Shown here: piece after piece, positions 36,400 through 45,563 of the stretch
Layout: every line of letters starts with the position of its first letter
How positions within the stretch are numbered: position 1 is the first letter of the stretch
DNA from: Acetobacterium woodii DSM 1030
GTDB lineage: Bacteria > Bacillota > Clostridia > Eubacteriales > Eubacteriaceae
Reading direction: 5' to 3'
Length of the DNA stretch: 64,000 nucleotides
Assembly: GCF_000247605.1 (NCBI RefSeq)
Contig: NC_016894.1
Span: 2,035,732 to 2,099,731 of the forward strand
Notes under the pieces: generated by a model
Database searches by the model: none
What the model saw: the letters and a program-made list of their open reading frames with translations, nothing else
Told to the model about the DNA's origin: nothing
Made by a program: the position numbers and the translations under genes

Positions 36400-36973
36400 A
36401 TATGCGATGAAAATGAGAGCGTTGATGGGAGATCTCTCCGAATGTGGAGATCTAGCTTATATAAAAGAATATAATAATCAATGTTTTATTTGTTTGATTG
36501 ATATCCTTGGTCATGGAAACAAAGCCAGAAGTGTTGCCCTGGTGGCAGAAGAATACCTAAATAAAAATTTTAAAAACAATTTGTTTGAAATTATGGAAGG
36601 ACTCCATAAACATTTGCAGGGGAGTAGAGGTGGGGTAGTTCTTATGTGCCACCTCGAGATTGCTACAGGGAAACTACACTACATCGGAATTGGCAATATC
36701 AACGGCAGAATTATTGGAATTAAGCAAAATCAATTTATTTCAAAAGATGGAATTGTTGGTCATGGGCGGATTCATCCTTCTTTAAAAGAATGCCATTTAA
36801 AGAATAGAGACTTATTACTTCTTTGTTCAGATGGAATAAAAGAGCATTATAATATCATTGATCATGTACAATTGTTTTCACAAGATACCGAATCAATTGT
36901 GACTGGAATCCTTTGTGAATTGGGAAAAAAAGACGATGATGCCTCTTGTATTGCATTGCGGTACTTAGAATAA
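36386..36973 (+). CDS. rsbX: RsbX-like PP2C serine phosphatase
   Basis: The 195-residue PP2C-type phosphatase has ICLIDILGHGNKARSVALVAEEYL (metal-binding aspartate and GHG motif), the central GKLHYIGIGNINGRIIG and LLLLCSDGIKEHY. It matches RsbX, the feedback phosphatase that removes phosphate from RsbR/RsbS and resets the stressosome. It overlaps the end of rsbT by 14 bases, so the two are coupled. Confidence 0.88.
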   Translation: MKRIEYAMKMRALMGDLSECGDLAYIKEYNNQCFICLIDILGHGNKARSVALVAEEYLNKNFKNNLFEIMEGLHKHLQGSRGGVVLMCHLEIATGKLHYIGIGNINGRIIGIKQNQFISKDGIVGHGRIHPSLKECHLKNRDLLLLCSDGIKEHYNIIDHVQLFSQDTESIVTGILCELGKKDDDASCIALRYLE

Positions 36974-36994
36974 AGTCAGAATCGAGGGAGTGAT

Positions 36995-39900
36995 ATGATT
37001 GAATTAGGCCATGTTATTGTTGACAGCAATAATTCATTAATCGTAGCGCGAAAAAAAGCACGAAAAATCGCCTTGAAGTTGGGTTGTACTGAAATTTTAG
37101 CCACCCGAATAGAAGCCGCCTTATCTGATATAATTCGTCAACTTCTGACAATTGAAAAGAAAATTGATTTTTTGATATCAATTGTCGAAAAAGACCAAAA
37201 AAAAGGTGTTATGATTGTTTTTGGGAATCTTGAAAACAAAATTAAATTAAATTTACCAGAATCTTGTTTTGATGAATTTAAATATTCGATAATGAAAAAC
37301 AGAAAGTATCAAGCAAATGTTTATATGCCTTTTGTGTTTATTGATCCGGAACTTAACGATTTATTAATTAAAGAACTTCGAGCCGAAATCAAGTCACCTT
37401 CAAAAGAAGAATTAATTAAGGAAATTGAACTTAAAAATATTGAGTTGGCAAATAGCCGACAATTTATGGAATCAGTTCTGGATAATTTGCAGGCGGCGGT
37501 TTATGTCAAAGACTTAGATGGAAGATATACGTATCTAAATAAACATTGGGAAGATATGACCGGTTTTAATCGGGAAGATTGTATTGGTAAAAGAGCAAAA
37601 GAGATTTATAATAACGAATTAGGAAGTACTTACGATCAAAACGATTTGGAAGTTATCAGGCTCCAAAAGACTCAGATCAGCGAAGAAATATCTGTTAATC
37701 AAGCGGTAAAACGAACATATTTATCAACCAAAGTACCAATGGAACAAAATGGCAATATTGTCGGACTTTGTAGTATTTCAACGGATATTTCACTCAGAAA
37801 GCAAATGGAAGAAGCGTTATTCGAAGCTAAGATGGTAGCCGAAGAAGCGGCAAAATCTAAATCTGATTTTTTGGCCAATATGAGCCACGAGATTCGAACC
37901 CCTATGAATGCAATCCTGGGAATGGGTTATTTGATTGAAAAAACTGATTTATCAGAAAAACAGAAAGATTATATTGATAAAATAAAACAATCCGGGCAAC
38001 ATTTATTAGGTATCATTAACGATATTTTGGATTTTTCAAAAATAGAAGCGGGAAAGCTGAATATTGAAGCCATTAATTTTAAATTAGATGAAGTTTTGGA
38101 TAATTTAACGAATTGTAGTAGTGAAAAATGTTTGGAAAAAGGATTAGAACTGGTCTTTGATATTGGCCCGGAGGTTCCCAATGAATTATGTGGAGATCCT
38201 TTGAGAATTGGGCAAATACTTATTAATTATGTTAATAATGCCATCAAATTTACGGATTCCGGCGAGATTATTGTTAAAATAAGAAAAGAGCAAGAATTGA
38301 CGAACGAATTCATTTTGAAATTTGAAGTTCATGATACGGGCATTGGACTAACAAATGACCAACGATCTAAATTATTCCAATCATTTCATCAAGGGGATAC
38401 TTCAACAACCCGGAAATATGGTGGAACTGGTTTAGGTCTGGCCATTTCCAAAAATCTGGCCGATTTAATGGGGGGCGAAGTTGGAGTGGAATCAATCATC
38501 GGAAAAGGCAGCAATTTTTGGTTTACGACCCGTTTTACCACTTCTCAACAAATTGAAGAATCACCTGTTTCATACAAAATAATGAGTAATGTTCGGACCC
38601 TTGTTGTCGATGATAATCATCAAGCGCGACTAATTTTATCTTCAATGTTGAAATCGATGAATGTCAGAGTTGATGAAACCGGATCTGGTAAAAATGCGAT
38701 CGAAATGATTTTATCAAGTGATCAGGGAAACGATCCATATGATATAATCTTTATTGATATGCAAATGCCACATCTAAACGGGATTCAAACCATTGAACGG
38801 TTAAACCAGAGGAACTTGCATAAAACGCCTAAATATGTCATGGTCACCGGTTATGGCCGTGAAGATGTTTTTTTTGAAGCAAAACGGGTTGGGATTGAAG
38901 TGGTCCTTGTTAAACCTGTTAATCTCTGGATTTTATACGAAACAACCCTAAGAATTCTTAGCAATCCCCCGCAAAATGGAGCGAATGAAATAAGTACGGC
39001 TGCGGTTTCAACGCAAAATAAAAATCAACCGGAATTATTTAAATCGAAAATCTTGCTAGTTGAAGATAATGAAATTAACCAGCAAGTTGCAATCGAAATT
39101 CTTGAAGAAGGTGGTTTTGCTGTTGATGTCGCAGATAATGGTCAGAAGGCAATAGCAATGGTTAGTGCTGATAACTACGATCTGGTTTTAATGGATATGC
39201 AAATGCCAATTTTAGATGGCCTTGAAGCTACAAAGCAAATCAGAATGAACCGTCAATTTAAAGATCTTGTCATTATTGCGATGACTGCCAATGCAATGAC
39301 TGGCGATCGAGAACGCTGCATAGCTGGGGGAATGAATGACTATTTGCCTAAACCAATTGATCCAAGTGAACTTTTTAAAATGATGGCTCAGTGGATTCCC
39401 TCATATAATAATCGTTATCATCTCATCGAAAATAAGGTTGCGACGACTTCTACGATTTCTGAAAACAAAAAATTAGATCTCAGAATTACTGGATTAGATG
39501 TTGAACAGGGACTAAAGCGTGTTTTAGGGAAGAAAAAATCATATTTAAAGCTTTTAAGAAAGTTCGTTTGCGGACAAAAAAATATGATTAGTGATCTGGA
39601 GCAAGCAATCAAAGACGGTGATTACAGTACGGCCGAAAGGCTTATCCATACCCTAAAAGGTGCGGCAGGGAATATCGGAGCAATAACGATTCAAGAATCG
39701 GCAATAATTCTTGAAACAGCCATTCGCGAATATCCCAATAAAGATGCACTTAAAGAATTAATTGGCGATTTAAATCTACAATTAAATAACCTGTTTAAGT
39801 CACTTGAAGAAAACTTGCCGGCAGAAAATATTGAAATTAGCGGTGAAACTGTGATATCTTCTAAAGAAGAATTACTTCAGTTCCTGGAAACGCTAAAGCC

Positions 39901-40081
39901 GGCTCTACAATCGCGCAAGCCCAAAAAATGCACCGAAGTATTGGAATCTAGTCGTTTTTTGTTATGGCCAAATGAACTTAACGCCGAGGTTAATGAGTTA
40001 AGTCAACTTGTGTCAAAATATAAATTTAAGGAAGCTATAAAAAATGTGGAATCCTTAATAATCAAATTAAGTGAGGTTTGA
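36995..40081 (+). CDS. Hybrid histidine kinase with RsbT-like N-terminus
   Basis: The protein is 1028 residues. It begins with about 135 residues whose segment [38 protein letters not shown] resembles the start of RsbT and related GHKL proteins but lacks the catalytic N-box asparagine and the G boxes. Then follow a PAS domain (about 155-275), HisKA with His298 in [18 protein letters not shown] and HATPase with [10 protein letters not shown] and [19 protein letters not shown]. Two receiver domains (Asp588 and Asp734) and an Hpt domain with His885 in [11 protein letters not shown] complete it, with a helical tail. It is cytoplasmic, with no membrane helix. It sits 21 bases behind rsbX and 2 bases upstream of an HD-GYP response regulator, its probable target. 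Confidence 0.9.
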   Translation: MIELGHVIVDSNNSLIVARKKARKIALKLGCTEILATRIEAALSDIIRQLLTIEKKIDFLISIVEKDQKKGVMIVFGNLENKIKLNLPESCFDEFKYSIMKNRKYQANVYMPFVFIDPELNDLLIKELRAEIKSPSKEELIKEIELKNIELANSRQFMESVLDNLQAAVYVKDLDGRYTYLNKHWEDMTGFNREDCIGKRAKEIYNNELGSTYDQNDLEVIRLQKTQISEEISVNQAVKRTYLSTKVPMEQNGNIVGLCSISTDISLRKQMEEALFEAKMVAEEAAKSKSDFLANMSHEIRTPMNAILGMGYLIEKTDLSEKQKDYIDKIKQSGQHLLGIINDILDFSKIEAGKLNIEAINFKLDEVLDNLTNCSSEKCLEKGLELVFDIGPEVPNELCGDPLRIGQILINYVNNAIKFTDSGEIIVKIRKEQELTNEFILKFEVHDTGIGLTNDQRSKLFQSFHQGDTSTTRKYGGTGLGLAISKNLADLMGGEVGVESIIGKGSNFWFTTRFTTSQQIEESPVSYKIMSNVRTLVVDDNHQARLILSSMLKSMNVRVDETGSGKNAIEMILSSDQGNDPYDIIFIDMQMPHLNGIQTIERLNQRNLHKTPKYVMVTGYGREDVFFEAKRVGIEVVLVKPVNLWILYETTLRILSNPPQNGANEISTAAVSTQNKNQPELFKSKILLVEDNEINQQVAIEILEEGGFAVDVADNGQKAIAMVSADNYDLVLMDMQMPILDGLEATKQIRMNRQFKDLVIIAMTANAMTGDRERCIAGGMNDYLPKPIDPSELFKMMAQWIPSYNNRYHLIENKVATTSTISENKKLDLRITGLDVEQGLKRVLGKKKSYLKLLRKFVCGQKNMISDLEQAIKDGDYSTAERLIHTLKGAAGNIGAITIQESAIILETAIREYPNKDALKELIGDLNLQLNNLFKSLEENLPAENIEISGETVISSKEELLQFLETLKPALQSRKPKKCTEVLESSRFLLWPNELNAEVNELSQLVSKYKFKEAIKNVESLIIKLSEV

Positions 40082-40083
40082 TT

Positions 40084-41199
40084 ATGAAAAAATTATCAGA
40101 ATGTAGTATTTTAATTGTCGATGATACCGAAATAAACGTCGATATTCTAGTTGAAGCGCTTGGTGATGACTATGAATTAGCGGTAGCAATGGATGGGGAA
40201 TCGGCATTGGAAATTATTGAAATGGAGCTTCCCGACCTAATACTATTAGATATAATGATGCCGGGGATGAGTGGTTATGAGGTTTGTGAGGTTCTGAAAA
40301 AAAATCCGGTTACTGCGAACATCCCGATTATATTTTTGACGGCCATGACGGATATCGTCAGTAAGACAAAAGGATTTGAAGCCGGTGCCGTTGATTATAT
40401 TACCAAACCGTTTGAAATTATGGAAGTGAAAGCAAGGGTTCAAACCCATTTATTTATAAAAATAGCTAAAAATCAGTTAGCGCTTCAAAACGAATTACTT
40501 GAACAACGGGTTCTAGAACGAACGAAGCAATTATGTCTGACTCAAGAAATTACCATTGAAGCCTTGGCATCGCTGGCTGAATATCGCGATCCGGAAACGG
40601 GCGGACATATCAATCGTACCAAAAATTATGTCAAAATTCTCTCAAAAAAACTTAGTACCTATGAAAAATTTAAAGATATTTTGAATGAGGAAATGATACA
40701 AGTTTTTTATAACTCGGCACCACTTCATGATATCGGGAAAATTGGGATCAGAGATGATATACTACTTAAACCGGGTAAGCTAACAAAAGAAGAATTTGAG
40801 GAAATGAAAAAGCATACAACAATTGGGTATGAAACGCTTCACATTGCCGCTTTAAAACTGGGAGAGAACTCATTTTTGCGACAAGCGATGGATTTCGCCA
40901 GATACCATCAAGAAAAATGGGATGGAACTGGTTATCCGGATGGTCTGGCCGGGGATGAAATACCGATTGCCGGCAGAGTTATGGCAATTGCTGACGTTTA
41001 TGATGCACTTATCAGTAAAAGAATTTACAAACCATCTTTTACACATAAAAAAGCGGTTGAAATTATTAATGAAGGCCGTGGCTTGCATTTTGATCCAATT
41101 ATGGTGGATGCTTTTGGAGAAGTAAATGAAGAATTTCGACAAATAGCGATTAAATATGCTGATTGCGCTGAGGAATTATTAACATTAAATGAAGTATAA
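40084..41199 (+). CDS. HD-GYP response regulator, putative c-di-GMP phosphodiesterase
   Basis: The 371-residue protein has a receiver domain (about 5-120, phospho-acceptor Asp56 in LPDLILLDIMMPGMSG, Lys in YITKPF). A helical linker leads to an HD-GYP domain (about 160-365) with APLHDIGKIGIRDDILLKPGKL, KHTTIGYETL, RYHQEKWDGTGYPDGL and AIADVYDAL. It is the RpfG architecture: phosphorylation of the receiver is expected to control c-di-GMP breakdown. The ATG at 40084 follows a GTGAGG site within the end of the kinase gene; a TTG two codons upstream is unlikely. It is the last gene of the stressosome operon and gives it a second-messenger output. Confidence 0.92.
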   Translation: MKKLSECSILIVDDTEINVDILVEALGDDYELAVAMDGESALEIIEMELPDLILLDIMMPGMSGYEVCEVLKKNPVTANIPIIFLTAMTDIVSKTKGFEAGAVDYITKPFEIMEVKARVQTHLFIKIAKNQLALQNELLEQRVLERTKQLCLTQEITIEALASLAEYRDPETGGHINRTKNYVKILSKKLSTYEKFKDILNEEMIQVFYNSAPLHDIGKIGIRDDILLKPGKLTKEEFEEMKKHTTIGYETLHIAALKLGENSFLRQAMDFARYHQEKWDGTGYPDGLAGDEIPIAGRVMAIADVYDALISKRIYKPSFTHKKAVEIINEGRGLHFDPIMVDAFGEVNEEFRQIAIKYADCAEELLTLNEV

Positions 41200-41408
41200 T
41201 TTCTACCACTCATACAATGACGTCCAAACGTCGTAAAGCATTGGCGCAGATCGTAAAAAAATATGGCATTTTTATTATTGAAGACGGCGCTTATCATTTT
41301 CTGGGACCACATCAGCAACCGGCGGTGGCAACTTATGCTCCGGAAACGCAAGACGAATTGGAACAGGGACTAAAAATATTAAAAGCAATATTAGATCAAT
41401 TCCGTTAA
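41196..41408 (+). pseudogene. Remnant of a MocR-type PLP-dependent transcriptional regulator
   Basis: The readable frame ISTTHTMTSKRRKALAQIVKKYGIFIIEDGAYHFLG corresponds to the aminotransferase-like domain of GntR/MocR regulators (usual NPTTxTMSxxRRxxLxxxAxxxxxxIIEDD). It jumps to YAPETQDELEQGLKILKAILDQF, which is how such proteins end. The DNA-binding domain, the PLP lysine region and some 150 residues between are missing. It is thus a decayed gene with an internal deletion, lying directly upstream of azlCD. It could still be a short translated ORF (ATG 41217) but no function is expected. Confidence 0.65.
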
Positions 41409-41413
41409 TTTGT

Positions 41414-41450
41414 ACGCCATACATTTATTTTATTGTATGGCGTATTTTTG
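41414..41450 (+). terminator. Terminator after the MocR remnant
   Basis: TACGCCATAC pairs perfectly with GTATGGCGTA around AT-rich loop sequence and is followed by TTTTT. It separates the stressosome operon from azlCD. Confidence 0.85.
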
Positions 41451-41590
41451 CGTGCTAATATGAGACTCACAGTAATTAGATGATGGTCGTGATCGACGCA
41501 ACAAAAATCTTCATGAGATATTTGCGAAACTAAAATTTAGGTAAAAGCGTTTCGTAAATAACTTTAGACGAAACAATTAAGGAGGCTTTT

Positions 41591-42274
41591 ATGACGAAAA
41601 ATTTTATCTTTTCTTTTAAACAAGTAGTGCCGATTTTATTTCCTTATTTATTTTATTTATTTATTGGCATCGCTTTTGGTGTTTTGATGGATACGGCCGG
41701 TTATTCGGTCGGATGGTCATTTTTATCAGGTGTTTTTATTTATGCCGGATCAATGCAAATTGTTATGGTTTCGCTACTTGTAGCGGGGTCTTCGTTAGGG
41801 ACAATCACAATGATGACATTTTTTGTTAATGCCCGACATATTTTTTACGGGATTGCCTTTATTGATCGATTTCGGTCAATGGGATGGAAATATCCTTATA
41901 TGATCGTAACGCTCACGGATGAGGTCTATTCAATTCTCTGTAATGTCAAATACCCGAATGATGTTGATATTAAAAAGGTTGATTTTAAAATTACACTCAT
42001 TTGTCACCTGGTCTGGATTTTGAGTTGTGTAGCCGGGGCAATGTTTGGGAAACTGCTGCCTTTTGATTTAACCGGCATTGAGTTCTCGGCAACAGCATTT
42101 TTCGTCACGGTTTGCATCAACCATTGGCACACAATGGCTTCGCACATACCGGCCATTACCGGCTTAATAAGCGCGTTGCTCGGTTTCTTTGTGTTAGGCC
42201 CGAATCAATTTATACTTCCGGCCCTCTCATTGACCGTAGTGGTGTTAATTGGATTTATACCATTGAAGCACTAA
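41591..42274 (+). CDS. azlC: AzlC-family branched-chain amino acid exporter subunit
   Basis: The 227-residue membrane protein has about six hydrophobic helices. The sequence FPYLFYLFIGIAFGVLMDTAGYSVGWSFLSGVFIYAGSMQIVMVSLLVAGSSL followed by FFVNARHIFYGIAFIDRF is the AzlC signature (GxxxYAGSxQ and NxRHxxY). With AzlD it forms a two-component exporter for branched-chain amino acids or analogues. GGAGG lies before the start. Its stop overlaps the azlD start codon (TAATG). Confidence 0.92.
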   Translation: MTKNFIFSFKQVVPILFPYLFYLFIGIAFGVLMDTAGYSVGWSFLSGVFIYAGSMQIVMVSLLVAGSSLGTITMMTFFVNARHIFYGIAFIDRFRSMGWKYPYMIVTLTDEVYSILCNVKYPNDVDIKKVDFKITLICHLVWILSCVAGAMFGKLLPFDLTGIEFSATAFFVTVCINHWHTMASHIPAITGLISALLGFFVLGPNQFILPALSLTVVVLIGFIPLKH

Positions 42275-42582
42275 TGATTGTAACTTTAGTAACTGTTTTT
42301 ACACGGGCATTGCCGTTCATATTTTTAGGTGGAAAAAAGGAACTTCCAGACACAATTTCGTATTTGGGAAAGGTATTCCCAGCTGCGATTATGATTATTT
42401 TGTCGGTATTTTCCCTGCGCAATATTAATCTGATTTCGTTTCCTTATGGTTTAGCGGAGTTGATTTCAGTTGCCGCAGTTATGATCATTCATCTTAAAAA
42501 GAAAAATGTTTTTCTCAGTATTTTTGTTGGAACCAGTCTCTATATGGTTTTAATCCGAACAGTATTTTTAGTTGTACCTTAG
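42274..42582 (+). CDS. azlD: AzlD-family branched-chain amino acid exporter subunit
   Basis: The 102-residue protein with three to four helices reads MIVTLVTVFTRALPFIFLGGKKELPDTISYLGKVFPAAIMIILSVFSL. The TRALPF and YLGKxxPAAIM motifs identify AzlD. The start is set at 42274, overlapping the last base of azlC's TAA; no ribosome site is seen, so translation is probably coupled. A reading of the frame from farther upstream would run antiparallel to the known family start and overlap azlC by 160 bases. Confidence 0.88.
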   Translation: MIVTLVTVFTRALPFIFLGGKKELPDTISYLGKVFPAAIMIILSVFSLRNINLISFPYGLAELISVAAVMIIHLKKKNVFLSIFVGTSLYMVLIRTVFLVVP

Positions 42583-42751
42583 CCAATCGTAGTCATGAAT
42601 ATTTTTAATTTGATCACAATTCGATTAAGACTGTTTGATAACACTTAAGAAATTATATTTATTATTTTGAAAAAATGAGCTATAATATTAGTGAAATTCG
42701 TTATAAATAGTTATTTTAGAGGAAAGCATAAGCAGATTGGAGAGGGTAAAC

Positions 42752-43171
42752 ATGAAAAGAAAAGCAGGATCGTCGATAGTTTTAATACTCATGTTAATCA
42801 GTATATTAATGTTGACCAGTGGTTGTGTCCGGACGCAATCCTATGGTGGCGGTACATATTCTGGCGAATGGAAAGATGGGATGCCAAACGGTTATGGAAA
42901 GTTTACCTACTCCAAAGATGTGATTTACGAAGGTCAATGGAAAGATGGTAAACTCCATGGTCAAGGGGTCGCAACGGGGTATAATGGCACGAAATTTGAA
43001 GGCGAATGGAAATACGGAAAACTTGACGGTTATGGAACAAAAACAGAAGACGGCAATACCTATGTCGGCGAGTTCAAAGAAGGTAAGATGGAAGGTAAAG
43101 GAACATTGACAATGGCCGATGGGACCACCTATGTCGGCACGTTTGCAAATGATCAATATGTTGGTCCATAA
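42752..43171 (+). CDS. MORN-repeat lipoprotein
   Basis: The 139-residue protein has a lipoprotein signal (MKRKAGSSIVLILMLISILMLTSGC, lipobox LTSGC). Five MORN repeats follow (YSGEWKDGMPNGYGKFTY, YEGQWKDGKLHGQGVATG, FEGEWKYGKLDGYGTKTE, YVGEFKEGKMEGKGTLTM, YVGTFANDQYVGP). MORN repeats form a beta strip that binds lipids or proteins; here it would be attached to the outer face of the membrane. Its function is unknown. The start is placed at the ATG after AGAGGG. A terminator (43184-43217) follows. Confidence 0.87.
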   Translation: MKRKAGSSIVLILMLISILMLTSGCVRTQSYGGGTYSGEWKDGMPNGYGKFTYSKDVIYEGQWKDGKLHGQGVATGYNGTKFEGEWKYGKLDGYGTKTEDGNTYVGEFKEGKMEGKGTLTMADGTTYVGTFANDQYVGP

Positions 43172-43183
43172 ATGGTGATTATT

Positions 43184-43217
43184 AAAACAGCTGAAAAATT
43201 TTCAGGCTGTTTTTTTT
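43184..43217 (+). terminator. Terminator after the MORN lipoprotein
   Basis: AAAACAGCTGAAA pairs with TTTCAGGCTGTTTT, with one bulged base, followed by eight T. Confidence 0.8.
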
Positions 43218-43227
43218 ATAATCATTC

Positions 43228-43256
43228 TTGACAAAAAATAAGTTTTAGTGTAGAGT
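43228..43256 (+). promoter_or_regulatory. Promoter of the trmB-lysA-dapL operon
   Basis: TTGACA (43228-43233) and TAGAGT (43251-43256) are 17 bases apart. About 120 bases of leader follow, containing a small hairpin (AACAC/GTGTT near 43270-43290) but not the conserved elements of a lysine riboswitch. Confidence 0.6.
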
Positions 43257-43386
43257 ATTACTAAGCAGGAACACTATATAAAAATGGTGTTATTACTTAA
43301 AGGAGTCAATTGTTAGAGACGGTCCTTAGTAAAAAAAATATTGGCACCACCTGTTGTTGAAAATACAAATGAGGAATGATTAATTT

Positions 43387-44085
43387 ATGGATAGTGTTGA
43401 ACGACTGACCCAATTTGGTTTGACCCGACATGAAGCAGCGATCTATTTAACACTTCTTTCGGAAGGTGATCTAAATGGTTATGAGGTCGCCAAGGTAACC
43501 GGGATTTCAAGATCTAATACCTATACTTCACTGGCATCGCTGGTAGAAAAAGGAGCTGCTTATGTTATCGAAGAAGCGACCATTCGGTATACTCCGGTTT
43601 CAATCAAAGAATTTTGTGAGAATAAGATCAGAAAATTACAAGAATCGGAAGAAAATCTGGTTAGAACGATCCCCAGCAAACGGGATGCGGTCGAGGGCTA
43701 TATTACCATCAAGGGCGAAATCAATATTATGAATAAGTTGCAAAACATGATCTTAGAAGCCAAAGAACGGGTCTACATTTCGGTATCGGTTCTGATTCTG
43801 AACTCAATTTTAACGGATATCAAAAAGGCCATTCAGCGCGGCATAAAAATGGTGATTATCACCAATGAAGCGATTAAACTGGAGGGCGCAATTATTTATA
43901 CTACCAGTCAACCGCTGCCGCAAATCCGACTGATTGCCGACTCCACAAATGTCCTTACCGGAGATATTAATAATGGCGAACATTCAACCTGCTTGTACTC
44001 ACATAAACAAAATCTGGTTGATTTATTTAAAGACTCGATGAAAAATGAAATAAAGTTGATTGAACTAACGAAAGGAAACCGATAA
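43387..44085 (+). CDS. TrmB-family transcriptional regulator
   Basis: The 232-residue protein has an N-terminal winged helix (about 1-75: ERLTQFGLTRHEAAIYLTLLSEGDLNGYEVAKVTGISRSNTYTSLASLVEKGAAYVIEE, the TrmB signature). A coiled coil and a C-terminal PLD-like effector part follow (about 115-225). TrmB proteins often respond to sugars, but in Clostridia they occur with many pathways. The gene ends two bases before lysA begins, so it probably regulates or is at least cotranscribed with the lysine genes; an amino acid effector is an inference. The GGAATG region supplies only a weak ribosome site. Confidence 0.85.
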   Translation: MDSVERLTQFGLTRHEAAIYLTLLSEGDLNGYEVAKVTGISRSNTYTSLASLVEKGAAYVIEEATIRYTPVSIKEFCENKIRKLQESEENLVRTIPSKRDAVEGYITIKGEINIMNKLQNMILEAKERVYISVSVLILNSILTDIKKAIQRGIKMVIITNEAIKLEGAIIYTTSQPLPQIRLIADSTNVLTGDINNGEHSTCLYSHKQNLVDLFKDSMKNEIKLIELTKGNR

Positions 44086-44087
44086 CT

Positions 44088-45341
44088 ATGAAAAAAACAT
44101 TTATTAATCAAGAAAAATTAACAGAAATAGTTGGCCAATACCCCACTCCTTTTCATCTCTATGACGAAAAAGGAATTCGCGAAAATGTCCGTAACTTACA
44201 AAAGGCGTTTTCCTGGAATCCCGGCTATAAAGAATATTTTGCCGTTAAGGCGACACCCAATCCCACTATTTTGCAAATCTTAAAAGAAGAAGGATGTGGG
44301 GTTGATTGTTCTTCATACACTGAACTGTTAATGTCAGATACGGTTGGTTTCACTGGAACAGACATCATGTTTACTTCTAACGTCACACCAAGAGAAGATT
44401 TTGTGTTGGCCAGAAAACTCAATGCCCTGATTACTTTGGATGATATTACGCATATTGATTTCCTGGAAGAAATCGCCGAGCTTCCTGAAACCATTAGTTG
44501 CCGATTTAATCCCGGTGGTGATTTTGTGATCGACAATGCCATTATGGATACACCGCAAGTCGCCAAATATGGTTTTACCAGAGAACAGATGTCAGAAGGT
44601 TTTAAAATCCTAAAAAGTAAAGGTGTTAAACATTTTGGTATCCACGCATTTTTGGCCAGTAACACAATCGCAAATGAATATTATCCGGCGCTGGCACGAA
44701 TTCTTTTTAAAACCGCGGTGGAACTGAATCAGGAAACAGGTGCTCATATTGCTTTTATTAACCTTTCCGGTGGGGTGGGAATTCCATATCTGCCTGATCA
44801 AGAACCAACCGATATCGCAGAGGTGGGACGTGGAGTTCAAAAAGCCTTTGAAGAAATTCTGGTCCCGGCCGGAATGGGCGATATCTCTATTTATACCGAA
44901 CTGGGTCGTTTTGTTTTAGGACCGTTCGGACATCTGGTAACAACTGCGCTTCATGAAAAACATACGCATAAAGAATACATTGGTCTCGATGCCTGTGCGG
45001 CGAATTTGATGAGACCGGCAATGTATGGAGCTTATCATCATATCACGGTTATGGGAAAAGAAAACGAACCGCTTGATCATATTTATGACGTCACTGGCGG
45101 ATTATGTGAAAATAACGACAAATTTGCCATCGACAGAAAGCTTCCAAAGATTGATATCGGTGATTTGGTTGTCCTGCACGATACTGGTGCGCACGGTTTC
45201 GCGATGGGTTATAACTATAACGGCAAGCTCCGCTCGGCAGAGGTATTGTTAAAAGAAGATGGGACGACCGAACTGATCCGACGAGCTGAAACCCCGGAAG
45301 ATTATTTTGCAACCCTGGATTTTTCCAAGTGGAATAAATAA
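44088..45341 (+). CDS. lysA: Diaminopimelate decarboxylase
   Basis: The 417-residue fold-III PLP decarboxylase makes lysine from meso-diaminopimelate. Visible are TPFHLYDEKGIREN, the PLP lysine at about residue 54 (EYFAVKATPNPTIL), GCGVDCSSYTEL, the GVGIPY glycine loop, YTELGRFVLGPFGHLV with the substrate-binding arginine, and CENNDKFA with the active-site cysteine. It is of the clostridial type, somewhat diverged from Bacillus LysA. The ribosome site is AAAGGAA. It belongs with dapL downstream; a 171-bp repeat separates them. Confidence 0.88.
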   Translation: MKKTFINQEKLTEIVGQYPTPFHLYDEKGIRENVRNLQKAFSWNPGYKEYFAVKATPNPTILQILKEEGCGVDCSSYTELLMSDTVGFTGTDIMFTSNVTPREDFVLARKLNALITLDDITHIDFLEEIAELPETISCRFNPGGDFVIDNAIMDTPQVAKYGFTREQMSEGFKILKSKGVKHFGIHAFLASNTIANEYYPALARILFKTAVELNQETGAHIAFINLSGGVGIPYLPDQEPTDIAEVGRGVQKAFEEILVPAGMGDISIYTELGRFVLGPFGHLVTTALHEKHTHKEYIGLDACAANLMRPAMYGAYHHITVMGKENEPLDHIYDVTGGLCENNDKFAIDRKLPKIDIGDLVVLHDTGAHGFAMGYNYNGKLRSAEVLLKEDGTTELIRRAETPEDYFATLDFSKWNK

Positions 45342-45362
45342 AAGTTAAGAAATAATAATAAA

Positions 45363-45533
45363 TAGGCGTTTGCGAAATTAAAAAACATCGAACAACGGTT
45401 GCTTTGGGTGCAGTTTCCACAAACGATTTCGTAACGTGTAGGCGAACAGTTCATCGAACTGTCCGCCGTACCGTGTAGAAATTGTTTCGTGCGAAACTGG
45501 GCCCAAAGCTCATGGCAGTTTCGCAATTACCTA
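45363..45533. repeat. 171-bp palindromic MITE-like repeat, copy 2
   Basis: Same element as at 4287-4457, inverted, of identical length and with most bases conserved over the full 171 bp (for example GCTTTGGGTGCAGTTTCCAC and GAAACTGGGCCCAAAGC). It is flanked by AATAATAATAAA on both sides (45351-45362 and 45534-45545), a possible 12-base target duplication, though the flank is low complexity. It sits between lysA and dapL and probably forms a large hairpin in the shared mRNA. Confidence 0.85.
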
Positions 45534-45563
45534 AATAATAATAAAAATTGAAAGGAAAAAAAC

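Noticed and set aside
42112-42273. Long upstream start for azlD
   Set aside because: It would overlap azlC by 160 bases and adds hydrophilic residues not found in AzlD.
43258-43332. Possible riboswitch before the trmB-lysA operon
   Set aside because: TTACTAAG/CTTAGTAA can pair, but the left arm begins at or before the predicted start site and no lysine-riboswitch core is present.
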